From Sinorhizobium americanum (lineage in GTDB: Bacteria; Pseudomonadota; Alphaproteobacteria; Rhizobiales; Rhizobiaceae): DNA of 64,000 nt. The translations under genes were made by a program, and so were the position numbers. The notes under the pieces were generated by a model. That model was not told where the DNA came from. It made no database searches and was given only the letters and a program-made list of their open reading frames with translations. Positions 32,882 to 42,070 of this stretch are shown here, one piece after another. Every line of letters begins with the position of its first letter. Position 1 is the first letter of the stretch. The stretch spans positions 247,026-311,025 of the forward strand of contig NZ_LNQC01000053.1 in NCBI RefSeq assembly GCF_001651855.1. The letters run 5' to 3'.

Positions 32882-33703
32882 GTGAAAGGCTTGTTGGCCG
32901 GACTTTGCGGGTTCGCGCTGTCGCTTGCGCTCTTCCTGAGTGGAGCGGCTGTCGCAACGTTCATCCTCAACGGGAACCCGGCACGCGAGCCGCGGCTCGA
33001 CATGAATCAGTCGGAAATCTGGGCCGAGCAGCCGCGCGCCGTGAATCCGGCGGCTCAGCACTTCGAGCGGCTCCCCGCCCGCGCGGCGGCAAGTGATGTC
33101 TCTCCTAGAGCGCCTGCGGTGACCGAAAACGGCGAAGAGCCGGCCGTGAGCCCGCCTTCAGAACGCATCGCGATCACAAAAGGCAAAGAGGCATTGGAGG
33201 ACTTCCCGGAACCCGCGGTGACCACGCAAGGCAAGGAGGTCGTAGAAGACCTTCCTTCGGAACCCGAGGTGACCGCAAGGGACACCGGGGACGAGAAGGA
33301 ACGTCCTTCTCTGGATTCGATGGCCACCGGCTCAGTTCAAACGATGCCCAGCGAGGAGCAGCCGGTGTCGGCGACCGAGCCGACGGCGCATGTCGAATGG
33401 TGTGCAAACCGCTATCGGTCCTACCGTGCCGGCGACAACAGCTACACATCCTTTAGCGGCGGACCGCGGACCTGCGTTTCTCCCTATATGAACGCGGCCG
33501 GAACCCCGTCGGAAGATGTATCGCCGGAGCCAACCCCTGAGGAAAGCGTCGAGGATTTTCCAGCCGAGATGGACCTCTCGGCCGATGCGACGAACCTGTC
33601 GTTCGAACATGTCGAATATTGCTTTAGTCGATACCGCTCGTACCGCCCGGAAGACAACACCTACCAACCCTATGATGGCGGGCCGCGCCGTCAGTGCCGA
33701 TAA
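32882..33703 (+). CDS. Secreted or membrane-anchored protein with two BA14K-like repeats
   Basis: 273 residues. The N-terminal hydrophobic segment (residues 3-27) is a signal peptide or anchor. A long disordered Pro/Glu-rich linker with repeated KGKE..EDF/EDLP..EP.VT units follows at about 50-150. Two BA14K-type motifs follow: [17 protein letters not shown] with SGGPRTC near 171-200, and [17 protein letters not shown] with DGGPRRQC near 244-273. BA14K proteins of Brucella are lectin-like and immunoreactive. The start is GTG at 32882, with GGAGGG just upstream. A bidirectional hairpin follows. Confidence 0.83.
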   Translation: MKGLLAGLCGFALSLALFLSGAAVATFILNGNPAREPRLDMNQSEIWAEQPRAVNPAAQHFERLPARAAASDVSPRAPAVTENGEEPAVSPPSERIAITKGKEALEDFPEPAVTTQGKEVVEDLPSEPEVTARDTGDEKERPSLDSMATGSVQTMPSEEQPVSATEPTAHVEWCANRYRSYRAGDNSYTSFSGGPRTCVSPYMNAAGTPSEDVSPEPTPEESVEDFPAEMDLSADATNLSFEHVEYCFSRYRSYRPEDNTYQPYDGGPRRQCR

Positions 33704-33736
33704 GCCGAGATGTTGCGGAGAAGTTAAAGCGGAATA

Positions 33737-33772
33737 GCCCTATCGCGGCAGCGTCCCCCCCCGCGATAGGGC
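33737..33772. terminator. Bidirectional terminator, 12-bp stem
   Basis: GCCCTATCGCGG and CCGCGATAGGGC form a perfect 12-bp stem with a 12-base C-rich loop, between the converging BA14K and Ser/Gly-rich genes. Confidence 0.65.
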
Positions 33773-33782
33773 CGGGTTTCCT

Positions 33783-34325
33783 CTACATCGCGTTGACCAT
33801 GGTGCAGAGTTGCGCGATGGTCATTGCGCCGCCTGTGGCCGCAGTGCCCGCCGCCGACCCGGACGAGGTCGATCCGGTGGTGGTGCTCGCAGTGGTTTCG
33901 CCCGAAACCTGGGGTGTAGTTCCGGCCGCCGACCCACTTGCATTGCCTGATGCACTTCCGGCCCCCGCTGCCGATGCGGTTTGCATTGTGTTGCAATCCT
34001 GCTTGATCTGGTTCTGCTGCTCGGCCGTCAGCTTCGACCAGTTCCCCTTGATTTCATCCTGGCTGCGCAAGCTCGTCCCTGAAGCGTCAGAGAAGAGGGC
34101 GTTGCGTACCGGATCCGACCATTTCGACGTGGTGCTCCTTTCCGCTTCGTTCATCTGCATCATCCCCGGCGCTCCCGAGCTGCTCCCGGAAGGAGAGGCA
34201 GAGGTCGTCCCTGATGCGGAGCCTGCAGTGCCACCACCCGATGTTGACCCTGAACTGCTTTGAGCGAAGGCGGCGGATGCCATTGCAAGCGAGATGGCCG
34301 CGGCCAGAAGATAATTGTTTTTCAT
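33783..34325 (-). CDS. Exported Ser/Gly/Thr-rich protein
   Basis: 180 residues with a clear signal peptide (KNNYLLAAAISLAMASAAFA, cleavage after AFA). A low-complexity Ser/Gly/Thr stretch follows, then a folded centre (EAERSTTSKWSDPVRNALF, KGNWSKLTAEQQNQIKQDC), another Ser/Gly/Thr linker, and a C-terminal AMTIAQLCTMVNAM. The two Cys may form a disulphide. I do not recognise the family beyond rhizobial periplasmic proteins of this composition. ATG at 34325 was chosen because the signal peptide starts there. A stress-type promoter lies about 45 bp upstream. Confidence 0.78.
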   Translation of the reverse strand: MKNNYLLAAAISLAMASAAFAQSSSGSTSGGGTAGSASGTTSASPSGSSSGAPGMMQMNEAERSTTSKWSDPVRNALFSDASGTSLRSQDEIKGNWSKLTAEQQNQIKQDCNTMQTASAAGAGSASGNASGSAAGTTPQVSGETTASTTTGSTSSGSAAGTAATGGAMTIAQLCTMVNAM

Positions 34326-34369
34326 ATGCGTTGTCCTTCTTATTAGCGCGCACAACGCGCAGCGCATCG

Positions 34370-34394
34370 AACCGGCCGGTGACGGGAAGGTTCC
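34370..34394 (-). promoter_or_regulatory. EcfG-like promoter of the Ser/Gly-rich protein gene
   Basis: Minus strand: GGAAC, 17 bases, GTT (G before GTT instead of C), 45 bp upstream of the start codon. Confidence 0.5.
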
Positions 34395-34546
34395 ACCTCT
34401 TTCGATTCCAGTTGGTGCCCTCCGCCGCGGTCCGGACCTCACGAGGATCCGCTTTTCTTCCGCCACCTTGCAAAACAACTTTACATCCACCGTTTCCTTT
34501 GGTTTGTGAGGCACAGCCTTTCGTCTCGACCGCTTGGAGGAACAGA

Positions 34547-35386
34547 ATGAAGTTGTTGCGTTACGGACCCGAAGGGGCAGAAAAGCCGGGCGTCCTGGAC
34601 GGTGCCGGCCGAATTCGCGATCTCTCGGCGGTGATCACCGACGTCGCCGGTCCGGCAATCGCCGATTTCGGCTGGGCGCGCGGTCTCGACGTCGAAGGCC
34701 TTCCGCTGGTGGAGGGCGCGCCCCGGCTCGGCCCCTGCGTCGCCGGTAGCGGCAAGTTCATCTGCATCGGCCTCAACTACGCCGACCATGCGGCAGAGTC
34801 CGGCCTTGACGTTCCGCCTGAGCCGGTGGTCTTCATGAAGGCCACCTCGGCGATCGTCGGTCCGAATGACAATGTCATCATCCCGCGCGGTTCGGTCGCG
34901 ACCGATTGGGAAGTCGAACTCGGCGTGGTGATCGGCAAGAAGGCCAAATACGTGGGCCGCGACGAAGCGATGGACCACGTCGCCGGCTATTGCGTCATCA
35001 ACGACGTCTCGGAACGCGATTACCAGATCAAGCGCTCCGGCCAATGGACCAAGGGCAAGTCCTGCGACTCCTTCGGTCCGACCGGTCCCTGGCTCGTCAC
35101 CCGCGACGAGATCGCCGATCCGCAAAGCCTCGCGATGTGGCTGAAGATCAATGGTGAGACGAAGCAGAATGGCTCGACCGAGACAATGGTCTACGGCGTC
35201 TCCTATCTGGTCAGCTATCTTTCGCAGTTCATGACGCTCCATCCGGGTGACATCATCTCGACCGGTACGCCGCCCGGCGTCGGCATGGGCTTCAAGCCGC
35301 CGCAATACCTGAAGGCCGGCGACGTCATCGAACTCGGCATCGAAGGGCTCGGCAAGCAGAAGCAGACGGTCGTTGCGGACGACTGA
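34547..35386 (+). CDS. Fumarylacetoacetate hydrolase family protein
   Basis: 279 residues. The FAH fold spans the last 210 residues, with the metal-binding acidic residues in EPVVFMKATSAIVGPND and DWEVELGVVIGKKAK, plus SERDYQIKR, DSFGPTGPWLVT and GDIISTGTPPGVGMG. Possible activities are 2-keto-3-deoxy acid dehydratase, ureidoglycolate lyase or acylpyruvase; I cannot choose. ATG at 34547 follows GGAGGAACAGA. A single gene ending at a hairpin shared with the convergent DMT gene. Confidence 0.93.
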   Translation: MKLLRYGPEGAEKPGVLDGAGRIRDLSAVITDVAGPAIADFGWARGLDVEGLPLVEGAPRLGPCVAGSGKFICIGLNYADHAAESGLDVPPEPVVFMKATSAIVGPNDNVIIPRGSVATDWEVELGVVIGKKAKYVGRDEAMDHVAGYCVINDVSERDYQIKRSGQWTKGKSCDSFGPTGPWLVTRDEIADPQSLAMWLKINGETKQNGSTETMVYGVSYLVSYLSQFMTLHPGDIISTGTPPGVGMGFKPPQYLKAGDVIELGIEGLGKQKQTVVADD

Positions 35387-35396
35387 TATTGCCGGG

Positions 35397-35415
35397 GGCG
35401 CCCCTTGAGGGCGCC
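35397..35415. terminator. Hairpin between convergent FAH and DMT genes
   Basis: GGCGCCC, loop CTTGA, GGGCGCC: perfect 7-bp stem in the 36-bp gap between the two stop codons. Confidence 0.5.
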
Positions 35416-35422
35416 GCCGGGT

Positions 35423-36334
35423 CTAGGCCTTCAGCCGTCCCTGCCGCTTTAGCTGCTGCTCGCGGAAGAAGATGAAGAGGCCGGAGGCGACGATGAGACC
35501 GGCGCCGAGCACCATCGGCAGGCGCGGCGTGTCGCCGAAGATCAGCCAGCCGAAGACGATGGCCCAGAAGAGCAGCGTATATTGCAGCGGCGCCACCGTC
35601 GCGGCGTCGGCGAGCTTCAGCGCCCGGTTGACGAGCACATGGGCGATCATGGCGACGACGCCGAGCAGGCAGAGGAGCGCCGTGTCGAGCGGCTTCAGCG
35701 GCGTCCAGTCGAAAGGCGCCCAGAGGAGGCCGGCAAGCGCCGCCCCGACCAGCTGCCAGAAGGCGAGCGTCGTATCCGGCGTGCCGCGCAGCGAGCGGCC
35801 GGACACCATCATGAAGGCGAAGCACATGCTGCCGAGGATCGAGATCAGCGCCGGCAGGGTCAGCGCCTCAGAAGAAGGTTCGAGTGCGATGAGGACGCCG
35901 ACGAAACCGAAGGCGATCGCCGTCCAGCGCCGCCAGCCGACATGTTCCTTCAACAGGAGCGGCGAGGCGGCCGCCACATAGATCGGCGCTGCCAGCCAGT
36001 AGGTCATGACGTCGGCAAGCGGCAGGTAGACGACGGCGAAATAGAAGGCGAAGACCTCCGCCGTCGACGCAACGACGCGGGCGACCTGGAGCCACGGCCG
36101 CTCGATGGCGAAAAGTTTGCGAGCCCCGCCGAGCCAGAGGAAAGGGACAAGCAGGATCGCCGCGGCGAGACTGCGGATCAGCACGACCTGACCGACCGAA
36201 TAGGTTGCGACCAGCCACTTGCCCATGACGTCGTTGAGCGAAAACATCAGCATGCCGGAAAGCATGACCAGCACGCCGGTGCGGGTGGCGTTTGATGCGG
36301 TGGATAGGGCGGCGGGCGCGGTCTCGACGGCCAT
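35423..36334 (-). CDS. DMT-superfamily (EamA) transporter
   Basis: 303 residues, about ten transmembrane helices in two EamA repeats (MLMFSLNDVMGKWLVATYSVGQVVLIRSL in the first, AHVLVNRALKLADAATVAPLQYTLLFWA in the second, quoted here only in part as NDVMGKWL and VAPLQYTLLFWAI). Drug/metabolite exporter of unknown substrate, inner membrane. It is monocistronic as far as can be seen. Confidence 0.92.
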   Translation of the reverse strand: MAVETAPAALSTASNATRTGVLVMLSGMLMFSLNDVMGKWLVATYSVGQVVLIRSLAAAILLVPFLWLGGARKLFAIERPWLQVARVVASTAEVFAFYFAVVYLPLADVMTYWLAAPIYVAAASPLLLKEHVGWRRWTAIAFGFVGVLIALEPSSEALTLPALISILGSMCFAFMMVSGRSLRGTPDTTLAFWQLVGAALAGLLWAPFDWTPLKPLDTALLCLLGVVAMIAHVLVNRALKLADAATVAPLQYTLLFWAIVFGWLIFGDTPRLPMVLGAGLIVASGLFIFFREQQLKRQGRLKA

Positions 36335-36449
36335 GGCGGAGTCCTCGTGGAGTGCTTAGCCCTTGGCATATTCCGGCGCCGCAATCCATGCATCGTTCTT
36401 GATCGACTCATCAGCGTTGCAAATGAGACGTCAAGCTGACCCGCTGGTG

Positions 36450-37904
36450 CTAGCCGGCCAAGCGCATGTCGGTCGCGGTGAGGTCGCCGTAGAGCTCCGC
36501 ATACTTGGCCGCACTGTGGCGCCAGGAAGAGTCGGTCTTCATCCCCTGCCGCTGCAGGCTCTCCCAGACGCGCCGGTGCCGGAAGAGCTTGAGGGCGCGG
36601 CGCAGCGCGTGCCGCAATCCCTCCGTATCGACCGGGGAGAACTGTACTCCGGTGGCGGCCTGCGCCTGGAGCGCGGCGACATTGGCGTCGATGATCGTTT
36701 CCGACAGGCCCCCGGTTCGTGCCACGATCGGGACGCAGCCGTATCGAAGCGCATAGAGCTGCGTCAGCCCGCAGGGTTCGAAGCGCGAGGGAACGAGCAT
36801 GGCGTCGGCGCCGGCATGGATCTTGTGGGCGATCTGCTCCTCATAGCCGAGCCTCATGGCGACGTGGTGCGGGAACCGCCGGGCGGCGTCGAGAAAGGCG
36901 TATTCGATGTCCGCGTCGCCGTTGCCATGCACGATCAGCCGGCCGTCCATCGCGACGATTTCGTCGACGACGGCTGCGAGAAGATCCATGCCCTTCTGCC
37001 AAGTCAGCCTGTTGATGCTGGCGAAGACCGGACCGCGCGTATGCGGCAGTCCGAAGAGCTCGAGCAGCGCCTCGCGGTTCGGCAGCCGCCGGAGTGGCGT
37101 TCTCGCCGAATAGGAATACTCGATATAGGGGTCTATGGAGGGATCCCATACGTCGACGTCGATCCCGTTAACGATGCCGACGACGTCTTGATGGCGCGCA
37201 TTCACCACCCCTTCGAGTCCCATCCCGAAGGTCGGGGTCATGATCTCGCGCGCATAGGTGGGGCTGACCACGGTGATGGCGTCCGCGGCCTGCAGGCCGC
37301 CCTTCAAATATCCGAGATCGCCATAATATTCGACGCCATCGATGGAATAAGCCTCGTCCGGCAGGCCGAGTTCGGAGAAGAGATGGGCGGGAAACTGCCC
37401 CTGGAAGGCGATGTTATGGACGGTCAGGACGCGCGGGATCGGCACGTCCTCTGCGTATTTGGCGTAGACCAGGCTCAAGGCGGCGTGCCAGTCGTGCGCG
37501 TGAATGATGTCCGGCCGCCAGTGCTGCACGAGTCCGCCCGCGATCTGCGATGCGACCAGGGAGAAGGCGGCGAAACGCTTCCAATTGTCCGGATAGTCCA
37601 CCCCGTGCTCATCCGTATAGGGACCGCCCGATCTGTAGAAGAACCCCGGCGCATCGAGCACGAAGAGCTCCAACCCCGCGGCGCGTCCGGCAAGCAGCGT
37701 CGCCTCTTCTCCGAAAAGATAATCGTAGCGGGCAACCGGTGTCGCGGCCTCCAGAGCCTCGATGACGGAGGCGTAGCCCGGGATCAGCGTGCGTGTACGA
37801 ATCCCGTGCGATTTCAACACCTTCGGGAGTGAACCGGCAACATCGGCCAGCCCGCCGGTCTTCACCAACGGGAAAATCTCAGCCGTCACGGAGAGAAGGT
37901 TCAT
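36450..37904 (-). CDS. glgA: Glycogen synthase (ADP-glucose type)
   Basis: 484 residues, GT5 family. The N-terminal KTGGLADVAGSLPKVL binds ADP-glucose (KTGGL motif). The C-terminal domain contains FEPCGLTQLYALRYGCVPIVARTGGL (quoted here as FEPCGLTQL and PIVARTGGL), the conserved E-containing retaining-transferase motif. It elongates alpha-1,4-glucan. ATG at 37904 begins at the family start (NLLSVTAEIFPLVKTGGL); the open frame to 37958 is not supported. It is not next to glgBC, so it is probably an accessory or stress-related copy. TreZ and GlgX lie about 10 kb away in the same stress region. Confidence 0.94.
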   Translation of the reverse strand: MNLLSVTAEIFPLVKTGGLADVAGSLPKVLKSHGIRTRTLIPGYASVIEALEAATPVARYDYLFGEEATLLAGRAAGLELFVLDAPGFFYRSGGPYTDEHGVDYPDNWKRFAAFSLVASQIAGGLVQHWRPDIIHAHDWHAALSLVYAKYAEDVPIPRVLTVHNIAFQGQFPAHLFSELGLPDEAYSIDGVEYYGDLGYLKGGLQAADAITVVSPTYAREIMTPTFGMGLEGVVNARHQDVVGIVNGIDVDVWDPSIDPYIEYSYSARTPLRRLPNREALLELFGLPHTRGPVFASINRLTWQKGMDLLAAVVDEIVAMDGRLIVHGNGDADIEYAFLDAARRFPHHVAMRLGYEEQIAHKIHAGADAMLVPSRFEPCGLTQLYALRYGCVPIVARTGGLSETIIDANVAALQAQAATGVQFSPVDTEGLRHALRRALKLFRHRRVWESLQRQGMKTDSSWRHSAAKYAELYGDLTATDMRLAG

Positions 37905-38158
37905 GGATCTTATTTCCGGAAAATTGTGTTGGCCTATGCCGGCCAATCGCCGCCCCACTTTGCACTTCCTTCAACACGAAGCCCGTGGGCAAAGTTCCGC
38001 CGCGAAATCGAAATTTTTGGAGGAGCGGCTGCGGGGAGCGGCGACCGGGTCATTCGCCTGCGGATTTGCCGTGAGCGACCTCAACACCGACCTGCTTTGG
38101 GAGTACACTTCGGCGGTCGCGCGCTCGTTCCATGTGCCCAACATGAAGGAGACAGGTG

Positions 38159-38620
38159 ATGACTTTCAGCTTGATGAGCCCCGCCTTCGCGGAAGGCCAG
38201 CCGATCCCGAAAAAACACACGCGTTTCGGCGAGAACATCTTTCCGCCGTTGAAATGGACGGGTACGCCCGAGGGAACGCAGAGCTTCGCGTTGATCGTCG
38301 AGGATCCGGACGCCGTCAGGGGAGTGTTCCGGCATTGCGCCATCATCAACATTCCCGGCAACTGGACCGAGCTGTCGCAGGCTGTCGATACCGGCCCGGA
38401 ACATGCCATCAAGTTCATCCGGAACGACTTCGGCAACGCGCGCTATGATGGGCCGCAGCCGCCGGCGGGGACGGGCCTGCATCACTATCACTTCAAGCTC
38501 GCCGCGCTGGATACCCGCAACATGTCGATCTCGGACGATGTCGGGGCGGTGCAGGCCTGGGCCGGGGCTCGAAAACACCGGATCGCTGAGGCGGTTTTGA
38601 TCGGCACCTTTCAGGGTTGA
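38159..38620 (+). CDS. YbhB/YbcL family (PEBP-like) protein
   Basis: 153 residues, phosphatidylethanolamine-binding-protein fold: SFALIVEDPDAV, FRHCAIINIPGN and GTGLHHYHFKLAALD match the ligand-binding pocket motifs of the bacterial Raf-kinase-inhibitor-like family. Function in bacteria is unknown. A signal peptide is not convincing (TFSLMSPAFAEG is the start of the domain). ATG at 38159 follows AGGAGACAGGTG; a GTG immediately upstream is the alternative. It is divergent from glgA. Confidence 0.9.
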   Translation: MTFSLMSPAFAEGQPIPKKHTRFGENIFPPLKWTGTPEGTQSFALIVEDPDAVRGVFRHCAIINIPGNWTELSQAVDTGPEHAIKFIRNDFGNARYDGPQPPAGTGLHHYHFKLAALDTRNMSISDDVGAVQAWAGARKHRIAEAVLIGTFQG

Positions 38621-38671
38621 CGCTCGGGCGCTAGCGTCGACCACCTCAGCCTTCGAAAATTAGGCTCGCCG

Positions 38672-38696
38672 GGAACCAACCTCGGCGGTCGCGGTT
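38672..38696 (+). promoter_or_regulatory. EcfG-like promoter of the catalase gene
   Basis: GGAAC, 17 bases, GTT (G instead of C before GTT), 36 bp upstream of the start codon. Confidence 0.6.
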
Positions 38697-38732
38697 TCGT
38701 GCCCATTCCGTCCGCGATCAAGGAGTGTTGCG

Positions 38733-40850
38733 ATGGCCAAGAAACCCTCTGCGCCGAACGATTCGAAGCAGGCCACCATTCATGACCAGAAAGCGACCCG
38801 CGGCAACGGGGGCGAGCTGCACCAGGTTGCCCAAGGCGCCACTCCCGTCTTGACCACCGCGCAAGGGGGACCGGTGGCCGACGATCAGAACAGCCTGCGC
38901 GCCGGCGAGCGTGGCCCGACATTGATCGAGGATTTTCATTTCCGCGAGAAGATCTTTCACTTCGACCACGAGCGTATCCCGGAGCGCGTCGTGCACGCCC
39001 GCGGCTACGGCGCCCATGGCTTCTTCGAGACGTATGAATCGCTTGCCGCCTATACTCGGGCGGATCTGTTTCAGCGGGCCGGAGAGAAGACACCGGCCTT
39101 CGTGCGCTTCTCGACGGTGGCCGGCAGCAAGGGCTCCTTCGATCTGGCGCGCGACGTGCGCGGCTTTGCCGTCAAGATCTACACCAAGGAGGGCAACTGG
39201 GACCTCGTCGGCAACAACATCCCGGTCTTCTTCATCCAGGACGCGATCAAGTTTCCGGACGTCATTCACTCGGTGAAGCCGGAGCCGGACCGGGAGTTCC
39301 CGCAGGCGCAGTCGGCGCATGACAATTTCTGGGACTTCATCAGCCTGACCCCGGAGAGCATGCACATGATCATGTGGGTCATGTCAGACCGGGCCATCCC
39401 GCGGTCCTTCCGCTTCATGGAAGGATTCGGCGTTCACACCTTCCGCTTCGTCAATGCCAAGGACGAGTCGACCTTTGTCAAGTTCCACTGGAAGCCGAAG
39501 CTCGGACTGCAGTCGGTCGCCTGGAACGAGGCGGTGAAGATCAACGGCGCGGATCCGGACTTCCACCGCCGCGACCTGTGGCAGGCGATCCAGTCCGGCA
39601 ACTTCCCGGAGTGGGAGCTGCATGTGCAGCTCTTCGATCAGGCCTTTGCTGACAAGTTCGACTTCGACATTCTTGATCCGACCAAGATCATCCCAGAGGA
39701 GGTCCTGCCGACGAAGCCGGTCGGGCGGCTGGTGCTCGATCGCATGCCGGAGAATTTCTTCGCCGAGACCGAGCAGGTCGCCTTCATGACCCAGAACGTG
39801 CCGCCGGGCATCGACTTCAGCGACGACCCGCTGCTGCAGGGGCGCAACTTCTCCTATCTCGACACGCAGCTGAAGCGACTCGGCAGTCCGAATTTCACGC
39901 ATCTGCCGATCAATGCGCCCAAATGTCCCTTCCAGCACTTCCAGCAGGACGGCCACATGGCGATGCGCAATCCGGTCGGGCGGGTGAACTACCAGCCGAA
40001 TTCCTGGGGCGAGGGGCCGCGCGAGTCGCCGATGAAGGGTTTCCGCCATTTCGCATCAGAGGAGCAGGGACCGAAGCTGCGCATCCGGGCCGAGAGCTTC
40101 GCGGACCACTATAGCCAGGCCCGCCAGTTCTTCATCAGCCAGACGCCGCCCGAGCAGCGCCATATCGCCGATGCGCTGACCTTCGAATTGAGCAAGGTGG
40201 AGACGCGTGTCATACGCGAGCGAATGGTCGCCCATCTCCTCAACATCGACGAGACGCTCGGCAAGAAAGTCGGCCATGCGCTCGGCCTCAAGACGATGCC
40301 GAAGCCGGCCGAAGCCGCCGTCGCCACCCGGCAGGATCTCGATCCGTCGCCGGCGCTCAGCATCATTGAGCGTGGTCCGAAGCGCTTTGAGGGCCGCAAG
40401 CTCGGAATTCTGGCGACGGACGGTGCGGATGCGGCGCTGCTCGACGCCCTGATCGCTGAGGTCACGGAGCAAAAGGCGGCCTTCGAGCTGATCGCCCCGA
40501 AGGTCGGCGGCTTCACCGCCTCGGACGGAAAGTGGGTCGCAGCTCACCAGATGCTCGATGGCGGCCCATCCGTGCTCTACGATGCGGTGGTGCTTCTCCC
40601 TTCGGCAGAGGCAGTCGCCGATCTGATTGATGTCTCTACTGCTCGCGATTTCGTGGCCGATGCCTTCGCCCACTGCAAGTATATCGGCTTTGTGGGTGCG
40701 GCACGTCCCCTCCTAGAGAGGGCCGGCATTGCAGACACCCTCGACGAGGGAACGATCGAGCTCACCGATGCGGGCAGCATCGCCCCCTTCTTCAAGGAAC
40801 TCGGCAAGCTGCGCGTCTGGGCCAGGGAACCGGCCGTGAAGCTGAAGTAG
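38733..40850 (+). CDS. katE: Large-subunit catalase (HPII/KatE clade)
   Basis: 705 residues, monofunctional haem catalase. The catalytic His is in [15 protein letters not shown], with Asn in [13 protein letters not shown] and the haem-ligand Tyr in the region before residue 370. A C-terminal flavodoxin/DJ-1-like domain (about 555-705: [19 protein letters not shown]) defines the large clade. It disproportionates hydrogen peroxide in stationary phase or under stress, which agrees with the EcfG-like promoter. The ligase gene follows 19 bp downstream and may be co-transcribed. Confidence 0.96.
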   Translation: MAKKPSAPNDSKQATIHDQKATRGNGGELHQVAQGATPVLTTAQGGPVADDQNSLRAGERGPTLIEDFHFREKIFHFDHERIPERVVHARGYGAHGFFETYESLAAYTRADLFQRAGEKTPAFVRFSTVAGSKGSFDLARDVRGFAVKIYTKEGNWDLVGNNIPVFFIQDAIKFPDVIHSVKPEPDREFPQAQSAHDNFWDFISLTPESMHMIMWVMSDRAIPRSFRFMEGFGVHTFRFVNAKDESTFVKFHWKPKLGLQSVAWNEAVKINGADPDFHRRDLWQAIQSGNFPEWELHVQLFDQAFADKFDFDILDPTKIIPEEVLPTKPVGRLVLDRMPENFFAETEQVAFMTQNVPPGIDFSDDPLLQGRNFSYLDTQLKRLGSPNFTHLPINAPKCPFQHFQQDGHMAMRNPVGRVNYQPNSWGEGPRESPMKGFRHFASEEQGPKLRIRAESFADHYSQARQFFISQTPPEQRHIADALTFELSKVETRVIRERMVAHLLNIDETLGKKVGHALGLKTMPKPAEAAVATRQDLDPSPALSIIERGPKRFEGRKLGILATDGADAALLDALIAEVTEQKAAFELIAPKVGGFTASDGKWVAAHQMLDGGPSVLYDAVVLLPSAEAVADLIDVSTARDFVADAFAHCKYIGFVGAARPLLERAGIADTLDEGTIELTDAGSIAPFFKELGKLRVWAREPAVKLK

Positions 40851-40869
40851 GTCGGCAAGGGAGTGGACG

Positions 40870-41964
40870 ATGCCGTCACCAGCGCATGGAAAACCGACCA
40901 AGGCGGCCGGGCGGCCGCGCCCTGGGAGAAACGCAAGGGCGGCCACGGACGCTGCATCCGCCGGCGCCTTCGCGCTGCCGGTCAGCACCGCGCCAATGGA
41001 GGCCCGCTCGGCGACCGAGCTTCCGAGCGGCGGGGCATGGCAGTATGAGCCCAAATGGGACGGTTTCCGCTGCCTTGCCTTCAAATCCGGCGAAGAGGTT
41101 GATCTCCGGGCCAAATCGGGCAAGCCGCTCGGGCGGTTTTTCCCGGAGGTTACCGCCCTCTTGCGCCGGCTGGACGCTCCGCAATTCGTCCTCGACGGTG
41201 AACTCGTGATCGAAGTCGACGGGCGTCTTTCCTTCGACGCCCTGCAGATGCGCCTGCATCCGGCGGCAAGCCGCGTCGCGAAGCTCTCGCAACAAACGCC
41301 GGCCCGCCTCATCCTGTTCGACATGCTGGTGGATGCGACGGGGGCAGTTCTGACCGATAAGCCTCTTCCCGCCCGGAGAGCGGCACTCGAGGCCTTCGCG
41401 GCCAAGAACGCCGTCCCGGACAAGCTCGAGCTTTCACCCTTCACGCTGGACCGGCAGGAGGCCGAGCGGTGGCTTACCTCGTGGGAGGCGGGCGCTACCG
41501 ACGGGGTCGTCGCCAAGCGGCGCAACGGGCCTTACGAATGCGGCGAGCGCGCGATGGTGAAGGTCAAACGCCTGAAGACCGCCGATTGCGTCGTCGGCGG
41601 CTTTCGCTACGAGAGCGACAGCAACGAGGTCGGCTCCCTCCTGCTTGGGCTTTACGACAGCGACGGAACGCTGGACCATGTCGGTTTTACCGCAACGATT
41701 TCGGACAAGGAGCGCCCTGCATTGACATGTCGGCTCCAGGCTCTGCGGGAGCCGCCCGGCTTTACCGGCAAGGCACCCGGCGGCCCGAGCCGCTGGAGCA
41801 CCGAGCGCAGCGGCGAATGGGAACCGGTCCGTCCGGAGCTCGTGGTCGAGGTACGCTTCGATCACGTCAGCAGCCGCCGCTTCCGCCATGGCACGAAGCT
41901 GATGCGCTGGCGTCCCGACAAGGACCCGCGCCAATGCACCTATGAGCAGATCGAGCCGCGCTGA
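40870..41964 (+). CDS. Stand-alone ATP-dependent DNA ligase (LigD-ligase/LigC type)
   Basis: 364 residues containing only a ligase module: an N-terminal Pro/Arg-rich stretch, then adenylation motif I YEPKWDGFRCLAF with the nucleophilic Lys, FVLDGELVIE, DGVVAKRR, and a C-terminal OB-fold ending WRPDKDPRQCTYEQIE. It lacks the polymerase and phosphoesterase domains of LigD. It could serve Ku-dependent or base-excision repair as a backup. It starts 19 bp after katE. A long terminator follows the stop codon. Confidence 0.92.
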   Translation: MPSPAHGKPTKAAGRPRPGRNARAATDAASAGAFALPVSTAPMEARSATELPSGGAWQYEPKWDGFRCLAFKSGEEVDLRAKSGKPLGRFFPEVTALLRRLDAPQFVLDGELVIEVDGRLSFDALQMRLHPAASRVAKLSQQTPARLILFDMLVDATGAVLTDKPLPARRAALEAFAAKNAVPDKLELSPFTLDRQEAERWLTSWEAGATDGVVAKRRNGPYECGERAMVKVKRLKTADCVVGGFRYESDSNEVGSLLLGLYDSDGTLDHVGFTATISDKERPALTCRLQALREPPGFTGKAPGGPSRWSTERSGEWEPVRPELVVEVRFDHVSSRRFRHGTKLMRWRPDKDPRQCTYEQIEPR

Positions 41965-41966
41965 CA

Positions 41967-42014
41967 GGCCAAAGCGCGCCGCGTGAAAATGTATTCACGC
42001 GGCGCGCTTTGGCC
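41967..42014 (+). terminator. Strong rho-independent terminator, 21-bp stem
   Basis: A perfect inverted repeat of 21 bp with loop AATGTA begins 3 bp after the ligase stop and is followed by TTTGTTTTG. The arms run 41967-41987 and 41994-42014, with core GCGCGCCGCG. It ends the katE-ligase transcript. Confidence 0.85.
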
Positions 42015-42023
42015 TTTGTTTTG

Positions 42024-42070
42024 TGCATGTCGTCATCCCAAAACCGCTGCACACTTTTGGGCGACATGCA
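42024..42070. repeat. RIME-like rhizobial intergenic palindrome
   Basis: TGCATGTCG and CGACATGCA form the outer arms of a 47-bp imperfect palindrome whose inner arms are CCCAAAA and TTTTGGG around CCGCTGCACAC. Sequence and structure match, from memory, the mobile RIME-type elements of Rhizobium and Sinorhizobium. It abuts the end of the 3-methyladenine glycosylase gene and may act as its terminator. Confidence 0.7.
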
